From: CAYYMH01 sp964472785
GTDB taxonomy: Bacteria; Zhuqueibacterota; Zhuqueibacteria; Thermofontimicrobiales; Thermofontimicrobiaceae
Direction: 5' to 3'
Length of the DNA: 37,649 nucleotides
Assembly: GCA_964472785.1 (NCBI GenBank)
Contig: CAYYMH010000042.1
Coordinates: forward strand, 1-37,649
Numbering within the stretch: the stretch's first letter is position 1; the number at the start of each line of letters is the position of its first letter. Under the pieces are notes generated by a model. It saw only the letters and a program-made list of their open reading frames with translations. It ran no database searches and was not told where the DNA came from. The position numbers and the translations under genes are program-made. Shown here piece after piece: positions 15,605-24,429 of the stretch.

Positions 15605-16636
15605 TTAAAGTTCGACGGCTTCACCAAGTTCCAGGGAATGGTACGCAGCTTCAATGACTTCTGTCGTCCACATTCCTTCAATGCCGCTAACAGCCACCTT
15701 TCCGCCGTTGGTTAAGGAATCGACGACATTTTCGTAAACCTTGTCATGATTGGACATTGATCCCTGATATGTACCATAGTCGTTCGGTTTTCCTGTCATC
15801 TCCACTGTTTCGATTTTACCGTTTTCCGTAATCTGATATTCCAACTCGTTCAAGTACTGACCACCAATTTTGATGGTCCCTTTTTCGGCGAAGATGGTAA
15901 TCGATCCTTCCATATTTTTTTGGTAGGCATTGTTCGTGTAATTAACCGCTCCGATTATCCCGTCGCTGAATTTTAATGTCAGCGTGCCTGTGTCTTCGAT
16001 TTCAATATCCGGATGATTAAAATTCGCCGCAACATGGTAAACTGATTCGACATTTCCACCGAAGAAAAGCATCAGATCAATAAAATGGCTGAATTGTGTG
16101 AATAAGGCGCCACCGTCCAGTTTGCGTTTTCCTTTCCAGGGGGATCCATGATAGTATGCATTATTTCGATTCCAGAAACAATTTGTGACGATGTAAAAAA
16201 TGCGCCCTAACTTTTTGCCTTCAATGAGTTGTTTTACAGCCATGACCGGCGGATTATAGCGGTTTTGTTTGACGATGAACAGTTTCCGGTTTTCACGCAG
16301 GGCAGTGTGAACCATAACTTTACACTCCCTGGATGTAATAGCCATAGGTTTTTCACAAAGGACGTGTTTGCCTTGTCGCAGTGCATCAGTGGCCATCTCG
16401 GCATGCAGGTAATTGGGCGTACAAATCGAAACGACATCAATTTCCTGAAGGTTGAGCATCTCTTTGTAGTTATTGAAAATTTGGACACCGTTGCCGTTGA
16501 ACGAACCAAAGCGTTTTTCATCTATATCGCAAACCGCGATTAATTCTGCCTCTTTAATGTTGTCAATTTTTTCTTTATGACGCGGACCAATGGCACCATA
16601 ACCAATGATGCCAAAGCGAACTTTATTTCTTTGCAT
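15605..16636 (-). CDS. Gfo/Idh/MocA-family sugar oxidoreductase
   Basis: A 343-residue NAD(P)-dependent oxidoreductase. The N-terminal Rossmann fold shows GIIGYGAIGPRHKEKI (residues 9-24) and VDVVSICTPNYLH. LCEKPMAIT carries the family Glu-Lys-Pro catalytic/cofactor motif at about residue 94. The C-terminal alpha/beta domain contains GGALFTQFSHFIDLMLFF, with the substrate-binding Asp/His region. An AGGAGG ribosome binding site lies upstream. Relatives such as WlbA and BplA act on nucleotide-sugar uronates in surface glycan synthesis, which would suit the flanking sugar transferase and formyltransferase genes. The exact substrate cannot be read from sequence, and no aminotransferase gene is present to complete an amino-sugar route. 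Confidence 0.9.
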   Translation of the reverse strand: MQRNKVRFGIIGYGAIGPRHKEKIDNIKEAELIAVCDIDEKRFGSFNGNGVQIFNNYKEMLNLQEIDVVSICTPNYLHAEMATDALRQGKHVLCEKPMAITSRECKVMVHTALRENRKLFIVKQNRYNPPVMAVKQLIEGKKLGRIFYIVTNCFWNRNNAYYHGSPWKGKRKLDGGALFTQFSHFIDLMLFFGGNVESVYHVAANFNHPDIEIEDTGTLTLKFSDGIIGAVNYTNNAYQKNMEGSITIFAEKGTIKIGGQYLNELEYQITENGKIETVEMTGKPNDYGTYQGSMSNHDKVYENVVDSLTNGGKVAVSGIEGMWTTEVIEAAYHSLELGEAVEL

Positions 16637-16828
16637 GTATCTTTCCTCCTATCAGCTCGCATATTTCTTTCCCCCATTTTAATGAAATGATCAGAAGATT
16701 CAAATTAACCTGATCATGTTAAATCAGTGATCAGATTCCAGTAAAAATTTGCCTGAAACTTTATTCTCAATGGTTGATTAAAAACAGGAACAACTTTCTG
16801 ATTATATCGCATGATATAGTCTATCATA

Positions 16829-17866
16829 TTACTGACTACGAATTTTATTTGTAATAATGTTGTAGCTAATCCAGAAAAAATATCTGACATCTGTCAGAAT
16901 TGGATGTTTGTTGTATGCGCTCAAGTATTTTTGCTCCGATTCGATATATTCCTGCACTGATTGATGAATGTGAGCAGCATAAGGTGGCAATAATCCCAAT
17001 TTATGTCTTATACGCTCTTTCAAAAATTCAGAAGGATATTCTTGCTGGAAAGAAGACGAAACCGGCCGAACACCAACGATTTTTAAATCACCTTTAATTA
17101 AATTTATAATTTGCGGCAATTCATCCAGCCAGTATTTACGTAAAAATCGTCCCCACCCAGTTACCCGAAAATCCTGATCAATTTTAGCTATTCCATTACC
17201 GGATTTAGCATAGCCATTTGTTCTGAGAATAAAGTCCCGCAAATATTCCGAATAAGGGTGCATGGTACGAAATTTATAAATGTAAACAGGCTTACCGTTT
17301 TTACCAAGCGCTTTTTTCCGATAAAATGGACCATAAGATGGATTTTTATCGGTACACGGCTCATGTGTTTTCTTGACGATGAGGTGAAGCCTGTTGTCGA
17401 TATCCTCCATTTTAATCAGATGAAAACCGCAAAAATGGATTCTACCTAAAACTTCCGCTTTGGACAAAACACGATTCCTGCCGTTCGAGACATAAAAATA
17501 GAGCTTTTTTAATAATCCGATTTTTGGCGCGATGCGCTTGTAAAAGAAATCAATCGGATAAAAAAGCAATGCAGCCATCCCGTATTTTTGCTTTATACGC
17601 TGGTTACGTTGTTCAATTGTTTCACCCTGACACACTAACAAACCGTGCTTTTGAAGTTTGTTATTAATGAGTATTAAGTGTTTGTTAATATGTCTCAAAT
17701 CGTTAATTTTGGGACGCAAATAAACTAAAGATGCTGAAGCGTTTTTGATGGAATCGACTTCATCGATGTCTGTTGAAAAAAGCTCAACATTTCTTCCGGT
17801 TTTTGGTTTAAACGCTTTTTTTAATGATTGAAAAGTTATGCTGCCATCCGTGAGTTGCGGACTCAT
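16829..17866 (-). CDS. Polyprenyl-phosphate sugar-1-phosphate transferase (bacterial sugar transferase domain)
   Basis: A 345-residue monotopic phosphoglycosyl transferase. The catalytic domain occupies about residues 175-300: YGPFYRKKALGKNGKPVYIY, KFRTMHPYSEYLRDF, the Asp-Glu dyad D248-E249 in YWLDELPQIINLIKGD, and VGVRPVS. It would transfer a sugar phosphate from a nucleotide sugar to undecaprenyl phosphate, the first step of capsule or O-antigen assembly at the inner membrane. The 170-residue N-terminal part has no multi-helix membrane bundle; it is soluble-looking with one amphipathic or hydrophobic patch (AALLFYPIDFFYK) that may be the re-entrant anchor. A GAGGGG ribosome binding site precedes the start. 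It is the first gene of the polysaccharide operon. Confidence 0.88.
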   Translation of the reverse strand: MSPQLTDGSITFQSLKKAFKPKTGRNVELFSTDIDEVDSIKNASASLVYLRPKINDLRHINKHLILINNKLQKHGLLVCQGETIEQRNQRIKQKYGMAALLFYPIDFFYKRIAPKIGLLKKLYFYVSNGRNRVLSKAEVLGRIHFCGFHLIKMEDIDNRLHLIVKKTHEPCTDKNPSYGPFYRKKALGKNGKPVYIYKFRTMHPYSEYLRDFILRTNGYAKSGNGIAKIDQDFRVTGWGRFLRKYWLDELPQIINLIKGDLKIVGVRPVSSSFQQEYPSEFLKERIRHKLGLLPPYAAHIHQSVQEYIESEQKYLSAYNKHPILTDVRYFFWISYNIITNKIRSQ

Positions 17867-18474
17867 GTTATCCCCTCATAATTGATGCAATAACCTAAAA
17901 GATGCTTGTAAATCACAAGGATAATCTTTAGATGGTTATTCAGGTTGTCGATTGTTAACTGTTTCTATTACACGATTTTGTAAAGCGCATGAGTCCCCCC
18001 AAAACTTTGGCTTATTTTGTATCAATTTGAAATAAATAAGCCATTAAAAAGATAAGATGTAAAATTTTATTGCTATAATCCTATTATAATTAGTAAAATA
18101 TACAATTAAATTGTTTAAGTTGTTGTGATACATATCAATAAATCAGAAAAAAATACCAAAAAGAATATTACGATAGCTGATTAAAAATCAAACGTTTATT
18201 GAGCAATATCCATGCCATGATATTCCGTTTGATTTGTTAAACAAATTTTATTAGCTAATGCTTTAAAATTAATTTAATTAGCATGTTTTTATCATTTATT
18301 GGTTCAATTGATAGTTACAGAAAATGTCTTGAAATCGAACGATGATTATCAATAATGTGATAAGTTTTTACGTATATGAAATTCGTCCGAAATGAATGAT
18401 ACCAATATGGATGAATTGGGTGAAAACGATGTGATAAGAGAAGGGGGAAAATAAATATTCGAGATGAATTTAAG
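17867..18474. other. AT-rich intergenic region upstream of the polysaccharide operon
   Basis: About 600 bp with no supported gene. GGCTTATTT (18009-18017) pairs with AAATAAGCC (18034-18042), 9 bp, about 145 bases upstream of the sugar transferase start. A CCCCCC tract precedes it on the plus strand (17996-18001). A looser GCTAAT/ATTAGC pair lies near 18253-18283. The promoter of the minus-strand operon should be here but was not resolved. Confidence 0.5.
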
Positions 18475-19905
18475 TTAAGAAAGACGATCTCTATTCGGAG
18501 GTTTTCCAACCGCTTCTAATATTTTGATAACAAATTCAGCCTGATCCCAGAGATTATTTATTTTTGTTAATCCCAAACGGACGATCACTAATTTTTTGGA
18601 TGGGATAATCGTGACATACTGATCTTCATGACCTCTCGCTGAGAACAAATCAGTGGGCAATTTTTCAGCGTGACTTTTTGAATACAGGGGAATACAATGC
18701 GGACCAAGCCACCAATGCGCACCATATTTTCGATTCGGTGCATGCTTTGCCGGATTCGTTGAATAATCGACCCAACCATCAGGCAGAATTCGTTCACCAT
18801 TCCACATACCATCCTGCAAGAAGAAAAGTCCGAAAAGTGCCCAATCCCTCGCTGTCGCGTACATGTAAGATGACCCCACAAAAGTACCGCAAGCGTCAGT
18901 TTCGATGATCGCGCTGTACACACCGATTTTGTGGAACAGTTGTTTGTGCGGAAATTCAAGATAAGCCTGCTGTTTGCCGTCAAAAGCACTACGGATTATT
19001 TTTGAAATAATATTGGTGGTGCCACTGGAATAATCCCATTTTGAACCGGGCTCAAAAATGAGTGGTTTGTTTATGGCAAATTTAGCCGCATCTTTTTCTT
19101 GATAAAGCATTCGAATGACGTCAGAGCGCAAGTCGCTATACCGTTCTTCAAATTCAAGTCCACTACTCATTTGCATTAAATGATTCAGCGTAATTTCTCT
19201 GCGGGGATCGTTTTTGTTTTGCCATGCTTTCACCTGATCCGGTGTTTGCAGATTGAGCGAATCCTGTTTCACTAAAATCCCGACAAGAGCGTTCATGACA
19301 CTTTTGGTCATTAGACCAGCCCAGTAACGGTGTGCCTTTTGTAAATCCATGTGCGTAGCGTTCAGCAACGATCCTTCCTTTGTAAACCACGACCACTGCC
19401 CTCGTGTTCGTCGTAATTTTTGAGAATCGGCTTCGGTAAACGCCCATTCAACAGCTAAATTTAATTTGTCCGTATCTACTTCGGCAGGAATATCATTCAG
19501 GTTCACAACATTACCAGCGGGCCATGTTAATTCTCGAATGCGATCCGAAGCTGGTGGTTTGTGAATTGAAATTTGATGCGCTTCTTTGGGCAAATCTAAT
19601 GTTGCTCCCAAACCCTCTCTGTAGCTTGCAGTGCGTTTGACGATTCCTAATGGAGCAGATGCTGTTACCTCTTTGGCTGCAAGGTCGATATTTGTTTTAA
19701 AAAATTGAAGTTTTGGATCGGATAACTCTTCTTCAAGAACATTCTCTGAGTTTCGTCCCGAGACAAAAACACCGGAGCAGAGGATTTTTGCTTTGTAACC
19801 AGCGCCAATATAAGCGAGTTGCCAAAGATGACGTCCCGTTAAAATCGCAGCAATAACAAGAATAAGAAGGAGGATCAGAATCAGTATTTTTTTGATGTTT
19901 TTCAT
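18475..19905 (-). CDS. Serine hydrolase (class C beta-lactamase family) with an internal out-of-frame stretch
   Basis: An open frame of 476 residues with an N-terminal membrane anchor (residues 5-24) and a beta-lactamase-fold domain: MSSGLEFEERYSD, WDYSSGTTN (the Tyr motif), DGWVDYSTNP and RGHEDQYVTIIPSKKLVIV (the His-Glu motif). Residues 169-198 (bases 19401-19312) are read in the wrong frame. The neighbouring frame of the same strand encodes the family's expected sequence, TRAVVVVYKGRIVAERYAHG and then TPLLGWS. Two extra bases near 19400 and one extra A at 19312 restore the frame overall. The SxxK motif that should read S-M-T-K becomes L198-M-T-K201, removing the nucleophile. The product would not be active as written. 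Real decay or local assembly error are both possible. Confidence 0.85.
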   Translation of the reverse strand: MKNIKKILILILLLILVIAAILTGRHLWQLAYIGAGYKAKILCSGVFVSGRNSENVLEEELSDPKLQFFKTNIDLAAKEVTASAPLGIVKRTASYREGLGATLDLPKEAHQISIHKPPASDRIRELTWPAGNVVNLNDIPAEVDTDKLNLAVEWAFTEADSQKLRRTRGQWSWFTKEGSLLNATHMDLQKAHRYWAGLMTKSVMNALVGILVKQDSLNLQTPDQVKAWQNKNDPRREITLNHLMQMSSGLEFEERYSDLRSDVIRMLYQEKDAAKFAINKPLIFEPGSKWDYSSGTTNIISKIIRSAFDGKQQAYLEFPHKQLFHKIGVYSAIIETDACGTFVGSSYMYATARDWALFGLFFLQDGMWNGERILPDGWVDYSTNPAKHAPNRKYGAHWWLGPHCIPLYSKSHAEKLPTDLFSARGHEDQYVTIIPSKKLVIVRLGLTKINNLWDQAEFVIKILEAVGKPPNRDRLS

Positions 19906-19979
19906 TTGTTAGTCAAATTTAAATATTTAATTTTCGAATCTATTAATAACTTGTATCAAATGATCCTATGAATCCCTAA

Positions 19980-20204
19980 CTACTCAATTTTTGACAGGAT
20001 GACATGATTGTCACAATATACAGGAATAGGTATTTGAAGTTCGGCTCGCAAACTTTCCTTTTCTAATTCTATGAACAAACATTTTTCGTAAACAGATTCT
20101 AAAAAGCTAAAACCCATTCCAATTACAACCGATGATTTTTTTTGGTAATTCTCTATGTTCCATTTTGAACGAACCATAAGATTACAAGTAGTTTTTTTTG
20201 CCAT
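19980..20204 (-). pseudogene. GxxExxxY-family protein remnant
   Basis: A 74-codon frame containing GFSFLESVYEKCLFIELEK and LRAELQIPIPVYCDN, which matches the LLESVYEECLxYEL and Q-x-P-x-P-V-x-Y segments of the GxxExxxY (PD-(D/E)XK-like) family. The defining GxxExxxY helix before it has been reduced to VVIGMGFSF, with the Glu and His lost, and the C-terminal catalytic strand (IDLLVExKVIxELK) is missing. Members are normally about 120-130 residues. It is a degraded copy of a gene often found scattered in FCB and environmental genomes, lying between a ferredoxin-like gene and the damaged serine hydrolase. Confidence 0.75.
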
Positions 20205-20226
20205 TTCGGGTGGTTTAATATGGTTT

Positions 20227-21054
20227 TTATGTCACATCCACCAAATTTGAGATTTTTCTGATTGAAGATTCGATCGCTTCCGATTGTTCATCAATGACAA
20301 TTTCAATCGCATGTTGTGTACAAAAATCAACGCACCGCCCGCAACCGCGACAGGCTTCAGTGATAATTGCTCGATCGGATTTCAGCTCAATCGCGTTTAC
20401 AAAACAGATGTTTTGGGTACAGGCGCCACAGCCGGTGCAGCGGTCGGTTATGTACACATTGACACCAGCTAATTTATTGACTTTACCGCTGATGTGCGTT
20501 GCTAAATCCGTGAGCATCTTCCAAAGACAACAGCATTCACAGCAGTTACAAATCGTCAACAAGCGTTTACTGGGTCCCACATTCAACCACAGCGTATCCA
20601 ATTTATTTCTGCCGATGAGATGCACGAGTCCCGCTTCCCTGCATTTTTTTACATGCGCCATTGCTTCTTCTTTTGTAACTAACCTTCCCATTTTCGGGTC
20701 AATTTCCTGAACTGCCTCACCTAAAAACAGGCACCCTAAATCAATCGGATAATGCTGACAGCCTTCGGATGTCCGGCAAATGCAAAAATTCATAATCCAG
20801 CGGTGTTTTGCTTTTTCGATAAAATGATCCACGATGCGGTCGGGCAAGACAAGATTCTCTGTATTTTGTTGAGGATCAATTTTTTGATTGATTTTGATAG
20901 TCTTTGTTTTCGGCAGGAAAATGATATCGTCGTTATTAAAAAAAATGTAGTCTGTTAATCTGCCAATAATGGGAAGACCGGTAAGTCGGGCCAATCTGAA
21001 ACGGAACGGGAAGAGTCGCTTGATGATTTTTATCGCCTGCTGAGTTAGACTCAT
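20227..21054 (-). CDS. Cysteine-rich 4Fe-4S ferredoxin-like protein
   Basis: A 275-residue cytoplasmic protein with a C-terminal two-cluster ferredoxin domain: C206-x2-C209-x2-C212-x4-C217 (one residue longer than usual before the last Cys) and the canonical C235-x2-C238-x2-C241-x3-C245. Upstream lie further cysteine motifs: C91, C93, C99 and C108 in NFCICRTSEGCQHYPIDLGC, plus C169, C171-C172 and C174-C176 in ICNCCECCC. This points to additional metal or cluster binding. The middle region (GRLVTKEEAMAHVKKCREAG) is family-typical. It probably passes electrons or senses redox state; the partner enzyme is not evident. A GAGGA ribosome binding site precedes the start, and neighbours on the same strand are hydrolases. 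Confidence 0.85.
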   Translation of the reverse strand: MSLTQQAIKIIKRLFPFRFRLARLTGLPIIGRLTDYIFFNNDDIIFLPKTKTIKINQKIDPQQNTENLVLPDRIVDHFIEKAKHRWIMNFCICRTSEGCQHYPIDLGCLFLGEAVQEIDPKMGRLVTKEEAMAHVKKCREAGLVHLIGRNKLDTLWLNVGPSKRLLTICNCCECCCLWKMLTDLATHISGKVNKLAGVNVYITDRCTGCGACTQNICFVNAIELKSDRAIITEACRGCGRCVDFCTQHAIEIVIDEQSEAIESSIRKISNLVDVT

Positions 21055-21205
21055 GCAGTTATGTCCTCTGTTTCTTAATCCTTGTCAAGCCAGTATTGAA
21101 TTTTATCATTCATAGCAACACCTGTCATTCTTGATAAAAAGGTACTAAAAAAATATCTCTGAAGCAAGATGTTTTTCTATTCACTTAAACTTCGATCCTT
21201 TTTGA

Positions 21206-22090
21206 TCATTTATTCTCTAAAAGAACGCCAAAAATCTCTTTCATTCTTTCAATCGCCATGAAGTGACCTTCGTCATCGATGATATGCGGAATTGCGGCGG
21301 GGAGCTGCTGGATGAGATATTCACCGAACGGTCGCGGCACAATCGTATCTGCTGCACCGTGCCAAACATGAACCTGTGAATTAATGTCGCTGAGAGAAAA
21401 ATTCCAGTCACTATTTAAAATCGAAATATCATGCACGACACCCTGAGTCCCTTGTTTGAAGGCTTCGGCAACATCACGTTTAAACATCTCGGCGATTTTG
21501 GGATCGGACAGAAGCCTGGTGTCACCTGATGGCAGGTCGGTCATAAATTTTTCAAACGCAGCATCAAGCGGGATATGCAGTCGTTTAAAAAATAAGGACA
21601 TCAACTGTTCAACGAGAAAAGGAGTATTTGACGCTGCTTTGAACAGCAGTTTGCCACCGTCAGAGAGTTGGGAAAAATTTTCTTTTACGGTCAACGGAGC
21701 CAAACCGCTAATCACGGTTATATGATTGAGCCGATCCGCTAATTTGTAAGCACAAGCTAAGGCATAGGGAGCGCCTCCCGAGATTCCCATCACGCCGAAT
21801 TGATCGATTCCATTTTTGTCGGCAAAATTCTGAACATCATCAGGCCAATCTAAAAGCTGACGGTGTTTTTGGTAAGTTGAACTGCCATAACCGGGACGAT
21901 CCAGTGCGTACACCAAAATGGGTAATTCTTCAAAGATACTCAAATCCGGACTTCGTTGCAGACGTGTTCCCGGAATGCCGTGAAAGAAAAATAGCGGACT
22001 TCCGCTTTTTTGTCCGTAAACAGAATAACTCAATTTCCGACCATCTGGTAATGTGAAGATTAGAGCATCTTTTACAATAATATCTGTCAT
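21206..22090 (-). CDS. Alpha/beta hydrolase
   Basis: A 294-residue alpha/beta-hydrolase-fold enzyme without a signal peptide. The oxyanion region FFFHGIPGTRLQ (about residues 34-45) is followed by the nucleophile elbow G102-I-S104-G-G, the acid D247 in VWHGAADTIVP, and H275 in DEGHFMAIE, giving a complete triad. A cap of about 90 residues lies between strands 6 and 7. Esterases, lipases and proline iminopeptidase-like enzymes share this pattern, so the substrate is open. It follows the penicillin-acylase-family gene by 38 bases on the same strand, which suggests co-transcription. An AGAGA ribosome binding site lies upstream. Confidence 0.88.
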   Translation of the reverse strand: MTDIIVKDALIFTLPDGRKLSYSVYGQKSGSPLFFFHGIPGTRLQRSPDLSIFEELPILVYALDRPGYGSSTYQKHRQLLDWPDDVQNFADKNGIDQFGVMGISGGAPYALACAYKLADRLNHITVISGLAPLTVKENFSQLSDGGKLLFKAASNTPFLVEQLMSLFFKRLHIPLDAAFEKFMTDLPSGDTRLLSDPKIAEMFKRDVAEAFKQGTQGVVHDISILNSDWNFSLSDINSQVHVWHGAADTIVPRPFGEYLIQQLPAAIPHIIDDEGHFMAIERMKEIFGVLLENK

Positions 22091-22128
22091 ATCTATCTCT
22101 GTTTTTTGGTGAGAGGATTTTGTTGTGG

Positions 22129-24420
22129 TTAATTGTCACTTTTTTTAAAGTCCATCCGGTGCTCAAACTGATGCTGAATTTTTTCAACGCTGAGCGGAAC
22201 CTGAATATATTTTCCTTCCCGCCAGAGTGGCACCTGATCGATAAAATGATCGCTGCTAATCCAGCCGTCCTGTCCGCCTAACAGTACAAAAAAGTTATCA
22301 TCCATATTTTTCATGTTGGCAATGAAGCGTGCATTTGCACCATAAAACGTTTCATGCTTTTTGTTGCTGATCTGATGCGCTGTTTTCATGGCAGAATTAT
22401 ACGAGCCGTTGGCGGGTAAATCGGTGAAAACAAATCGTTTTCCGATCACAGGTATATTTCCGAACGGATGTTTCAAACCAAGCCGGTGTATTTCACCCCA
22501 GTTGTTAATATTTTGAAAGTCATCAACAGCATTGGGCATTGCTTCAGAAAGACTTGTTGCAAGCGCGACAGAATTTTGGGTCATCAGATCCTGCACCAGG
22601 AAGTCATTGATGTGTTCGGTGGATAACAAAATTTCAACTGCATCCTCATCATACATTTTTTTGTAGAAATCATGGATAAAATGGAAAGACAGCAATTGAA
22701 AAGCCAACGCTCCGATGGATTCGGTTTCATAATGCCCGTTCCAGTTTTTCAGACTATCCAAAAACGCCATTGAGTTTGGACTTGATGCACTTGTAAATTT
22801 TGTACTCTGTAATTTTTCCACAAACAAATCTCGCACCTTCACTGCCGATGGTACAAAAACATCCTGCTGCACTTTTTTCAGATATTCAAAATCGACCCGG
22901 TCTGTTTTTTCCATTAATTCAGTCAACCGGTCGATTCTGTCATTGGCAGAGAAAAAATAGCCCAGCGGCGGATCGTTTTCAACGGGTTTATTATTGGCTG
23001 AGATAATGAATCCCTGTGGAGGATCGAAGGCAAAAGGTAACTGGGTCGAGTTCAATGTACCATTCCATTTATTTGAGGTTTTATCAGCCGAAACAAATAA
23101 AACCGGTTCGGGATTATCCGAGCGGTCGGGGATTTTCACAGCTAATAACATACCGATGTGTCCTGTTCGATCCGCATAAAGGAAGTTTTGACCGGACACG
23201 CCGTAGCTCTCGAAAGCGTTGAAGAAATCATCCCAGTCTTGGGCTTTGTTGACTTTCAAAAAACTGGTAAATTCATCTGTCGCTTGATGCCCGATCCATT
23301 GCATCGCCAAGGTTTGATCTTCCGGCGCGTTGAGCAACGGCGCATCAGTAACGACCGGTCCTAGTTCTGAAGAACGCAGCAAAACCTCCTGATCAAACCA
23401 CCATCTCACTTTGAGTTTTTCATTTGTGCTATCCAGATTGGCTAACTGCTTTTCGGAAAGCTCAAAAAGATCACTACTGGCAGCGCGCATGTTGGTTCCT
23501 GCCCAGGCAATGTTCTGATTTCTGCCGACTAAAACCATGGGAATGCCGGGTAACATCAGACCAGTAACATGGAATGACGGGCATTTGTAGCCGGCGATGA
23601 GCCACGTATTGGGTATGGATAAGCCGAGATGAGGATCGCTGGCAATTAATGCGCTCGAATCAGCAGATTTGCTCGGGGAAACAACCAGCGCATTGCTTCC
23701 GGATTTTATGCCGCTGGAAATAAGACCGCCGAAGTTTTCGGAAACCGAATTAAAACTAGGGGATGAATTACCTCCGATCTCTGCAAAGCGATCCCAAAAC
23801 TCCCGGAAGTAAGGCTTTTCCTGTAATTTGAGCCATTGAAACCAACCCAGCCAGTTAACATCGATGGCAATCAGACGCCCGATGGACAGAATATCTTTCA
23901 CAGTCCAGGGCTTCAATTCCAAATCGAGCACTGAAATTTCGACCGGTTTTAGCTTTAGATTACGCTGGTAAAAATTAATGCCATCCACATATTGCTGCAT
24001 CCAGTTCTTTGTTTCCTGCGGTAGCATTTTTTCAATACTATCCACTGCCGCGGTGAGATTCAGAATTCGTAATGATTTGTCAATCGGTAGTGCTAACGGA
24101 CCCGCACTTTCAGCCAATTTTGCCTGAACTATTTGGCGGAATAATGCCATCTGACCGAGTCTCAAGTGGGCGTGTGTCATACCCAACAAAAAAGCGCAGT
24201 CTTCATCCTCTTCAGCAACGATAAAAGGAATCAGATGCTTGTCCCAATAAATCACAGCCGGTTTTTGCAGCGGTAAATTTTCAGTCGGAAAAGCAGACAT
24301 TCGCTGATCCGTGCGCTGTTTGATCGGCGCTATTGTAGCAATATTAATGCAGGCAAAGATTAACAAGACAATTGCGAGCAGCAAAATGATAATTTTTTTA
24401 AAGCGCATCTTCTCTTTCAT
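22129..24420 (-). CDS. Penicillin-acylase-family N-terminal-nucleophile hydrolase
   Basis: A 763-residue exported Ntn hydrolase. Residues 9-26 are a membrane anchor or signal segment. The alpha-subunit-like part runs to about residue 240, and the autoprocessing site G241-S242-N243 (IKSGSNALVVSPSKS) supplies the nucleophilic Ser of the beta subunit. Family motifs follow: ASDPHLGLSIPNTW, IAWAGTNMRAASSDLFEL, ISANNKPV and, near the end, LPANGSYNSAM. Such enzymes hydrolyse amides such as beta-lactam side chains or acyl-homoserine lactones in the periplasm. The start may be the ATG at 24420, nine bases after the upstream gene, or the ATG four codons later. It is in a run with a CBM48-like gene and an alpha/beta hydrolase. 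Confidence 0.92.
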   Translation of the reverse strand: MKEKMRFKKIIILLLAIVLLIFACINIATIAPIKQRTDQRMSAFPTENLPLQKPAVIYWDKHLIPFIVAEEDEDCAFLLGMTHAHLRLGQMALFRQIVQAKLAESAGPLALPIDKSLRILNLTAAVDSIEKMLPQETKNWMQQYVDGINFYQRNLKLKPVEISVLDLELKPWTVKDILSIGRLIAIDVNWLGWFQWLKLQEKPYFREFWDRFAEIGGNSSPSFNSVSENFGGLISSGIKSGSNALVVSPSKSADSSALIASDPHLGLSIPNTWLIAGYKCPSFHVTGLMLPGIPMVLVGRNQNIAWAGTNMRAASSDLFELSEKQLANLDSTNEKLKVRWWFDQEVLLRSSELGPVVTDAPLLNAPEDQTLAMQWIGHQATDEFTSFLKVNKAQDWDDFFNAFESYGVSGQNFLYADRTGHIGMLLAVKIPDRSDNPEPVLFVSADKTSNKWNGTLNSTQLPFAFDPPQGFIISANNKPVENDPPLGYFFSANDRIDRLTELMEKTDRVDFEYLKKVQQDVFVPSAVKVRDLFVEKLQSTKFTSASSPNSMAFLDSLKNWNGHYETESIGALAFQLLSFHFIHDFYKKMYDEDAVEILLSTEHINDFLVQDLMTQNSVALATSLSEAMPNAVDDFQNINNWGEIHRLGLKHPFGNIPVIGKRFVFTDLPANGSYNSAMKTAHQISNKKHETFYGANARFIANMKNMDDNFFVLLGGQDGWISSDHFIDQVPLWREGKYIQVPLSVEKIQHQFEHRMDFKKSDN

Positions 24421-24429
24421 AGATAAAAA

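Noticed and set aside
16688..16734. Three TGATCA sites in the gap before the oxidoreductase gene as a restriction or methylation-linked control site
   Set aside because: Two of them form a 7-bp inverted repeat, but such short sites are expected by chance in AT-rich DNA; no further support.
19163..19447. A separate small gene on the minus strand inside the serine hydrolase
   Set aside because: Its recognisable part is the hydrolase's own conserved segment in its original frame, so it is evidence of frameshifts and not a second gene.
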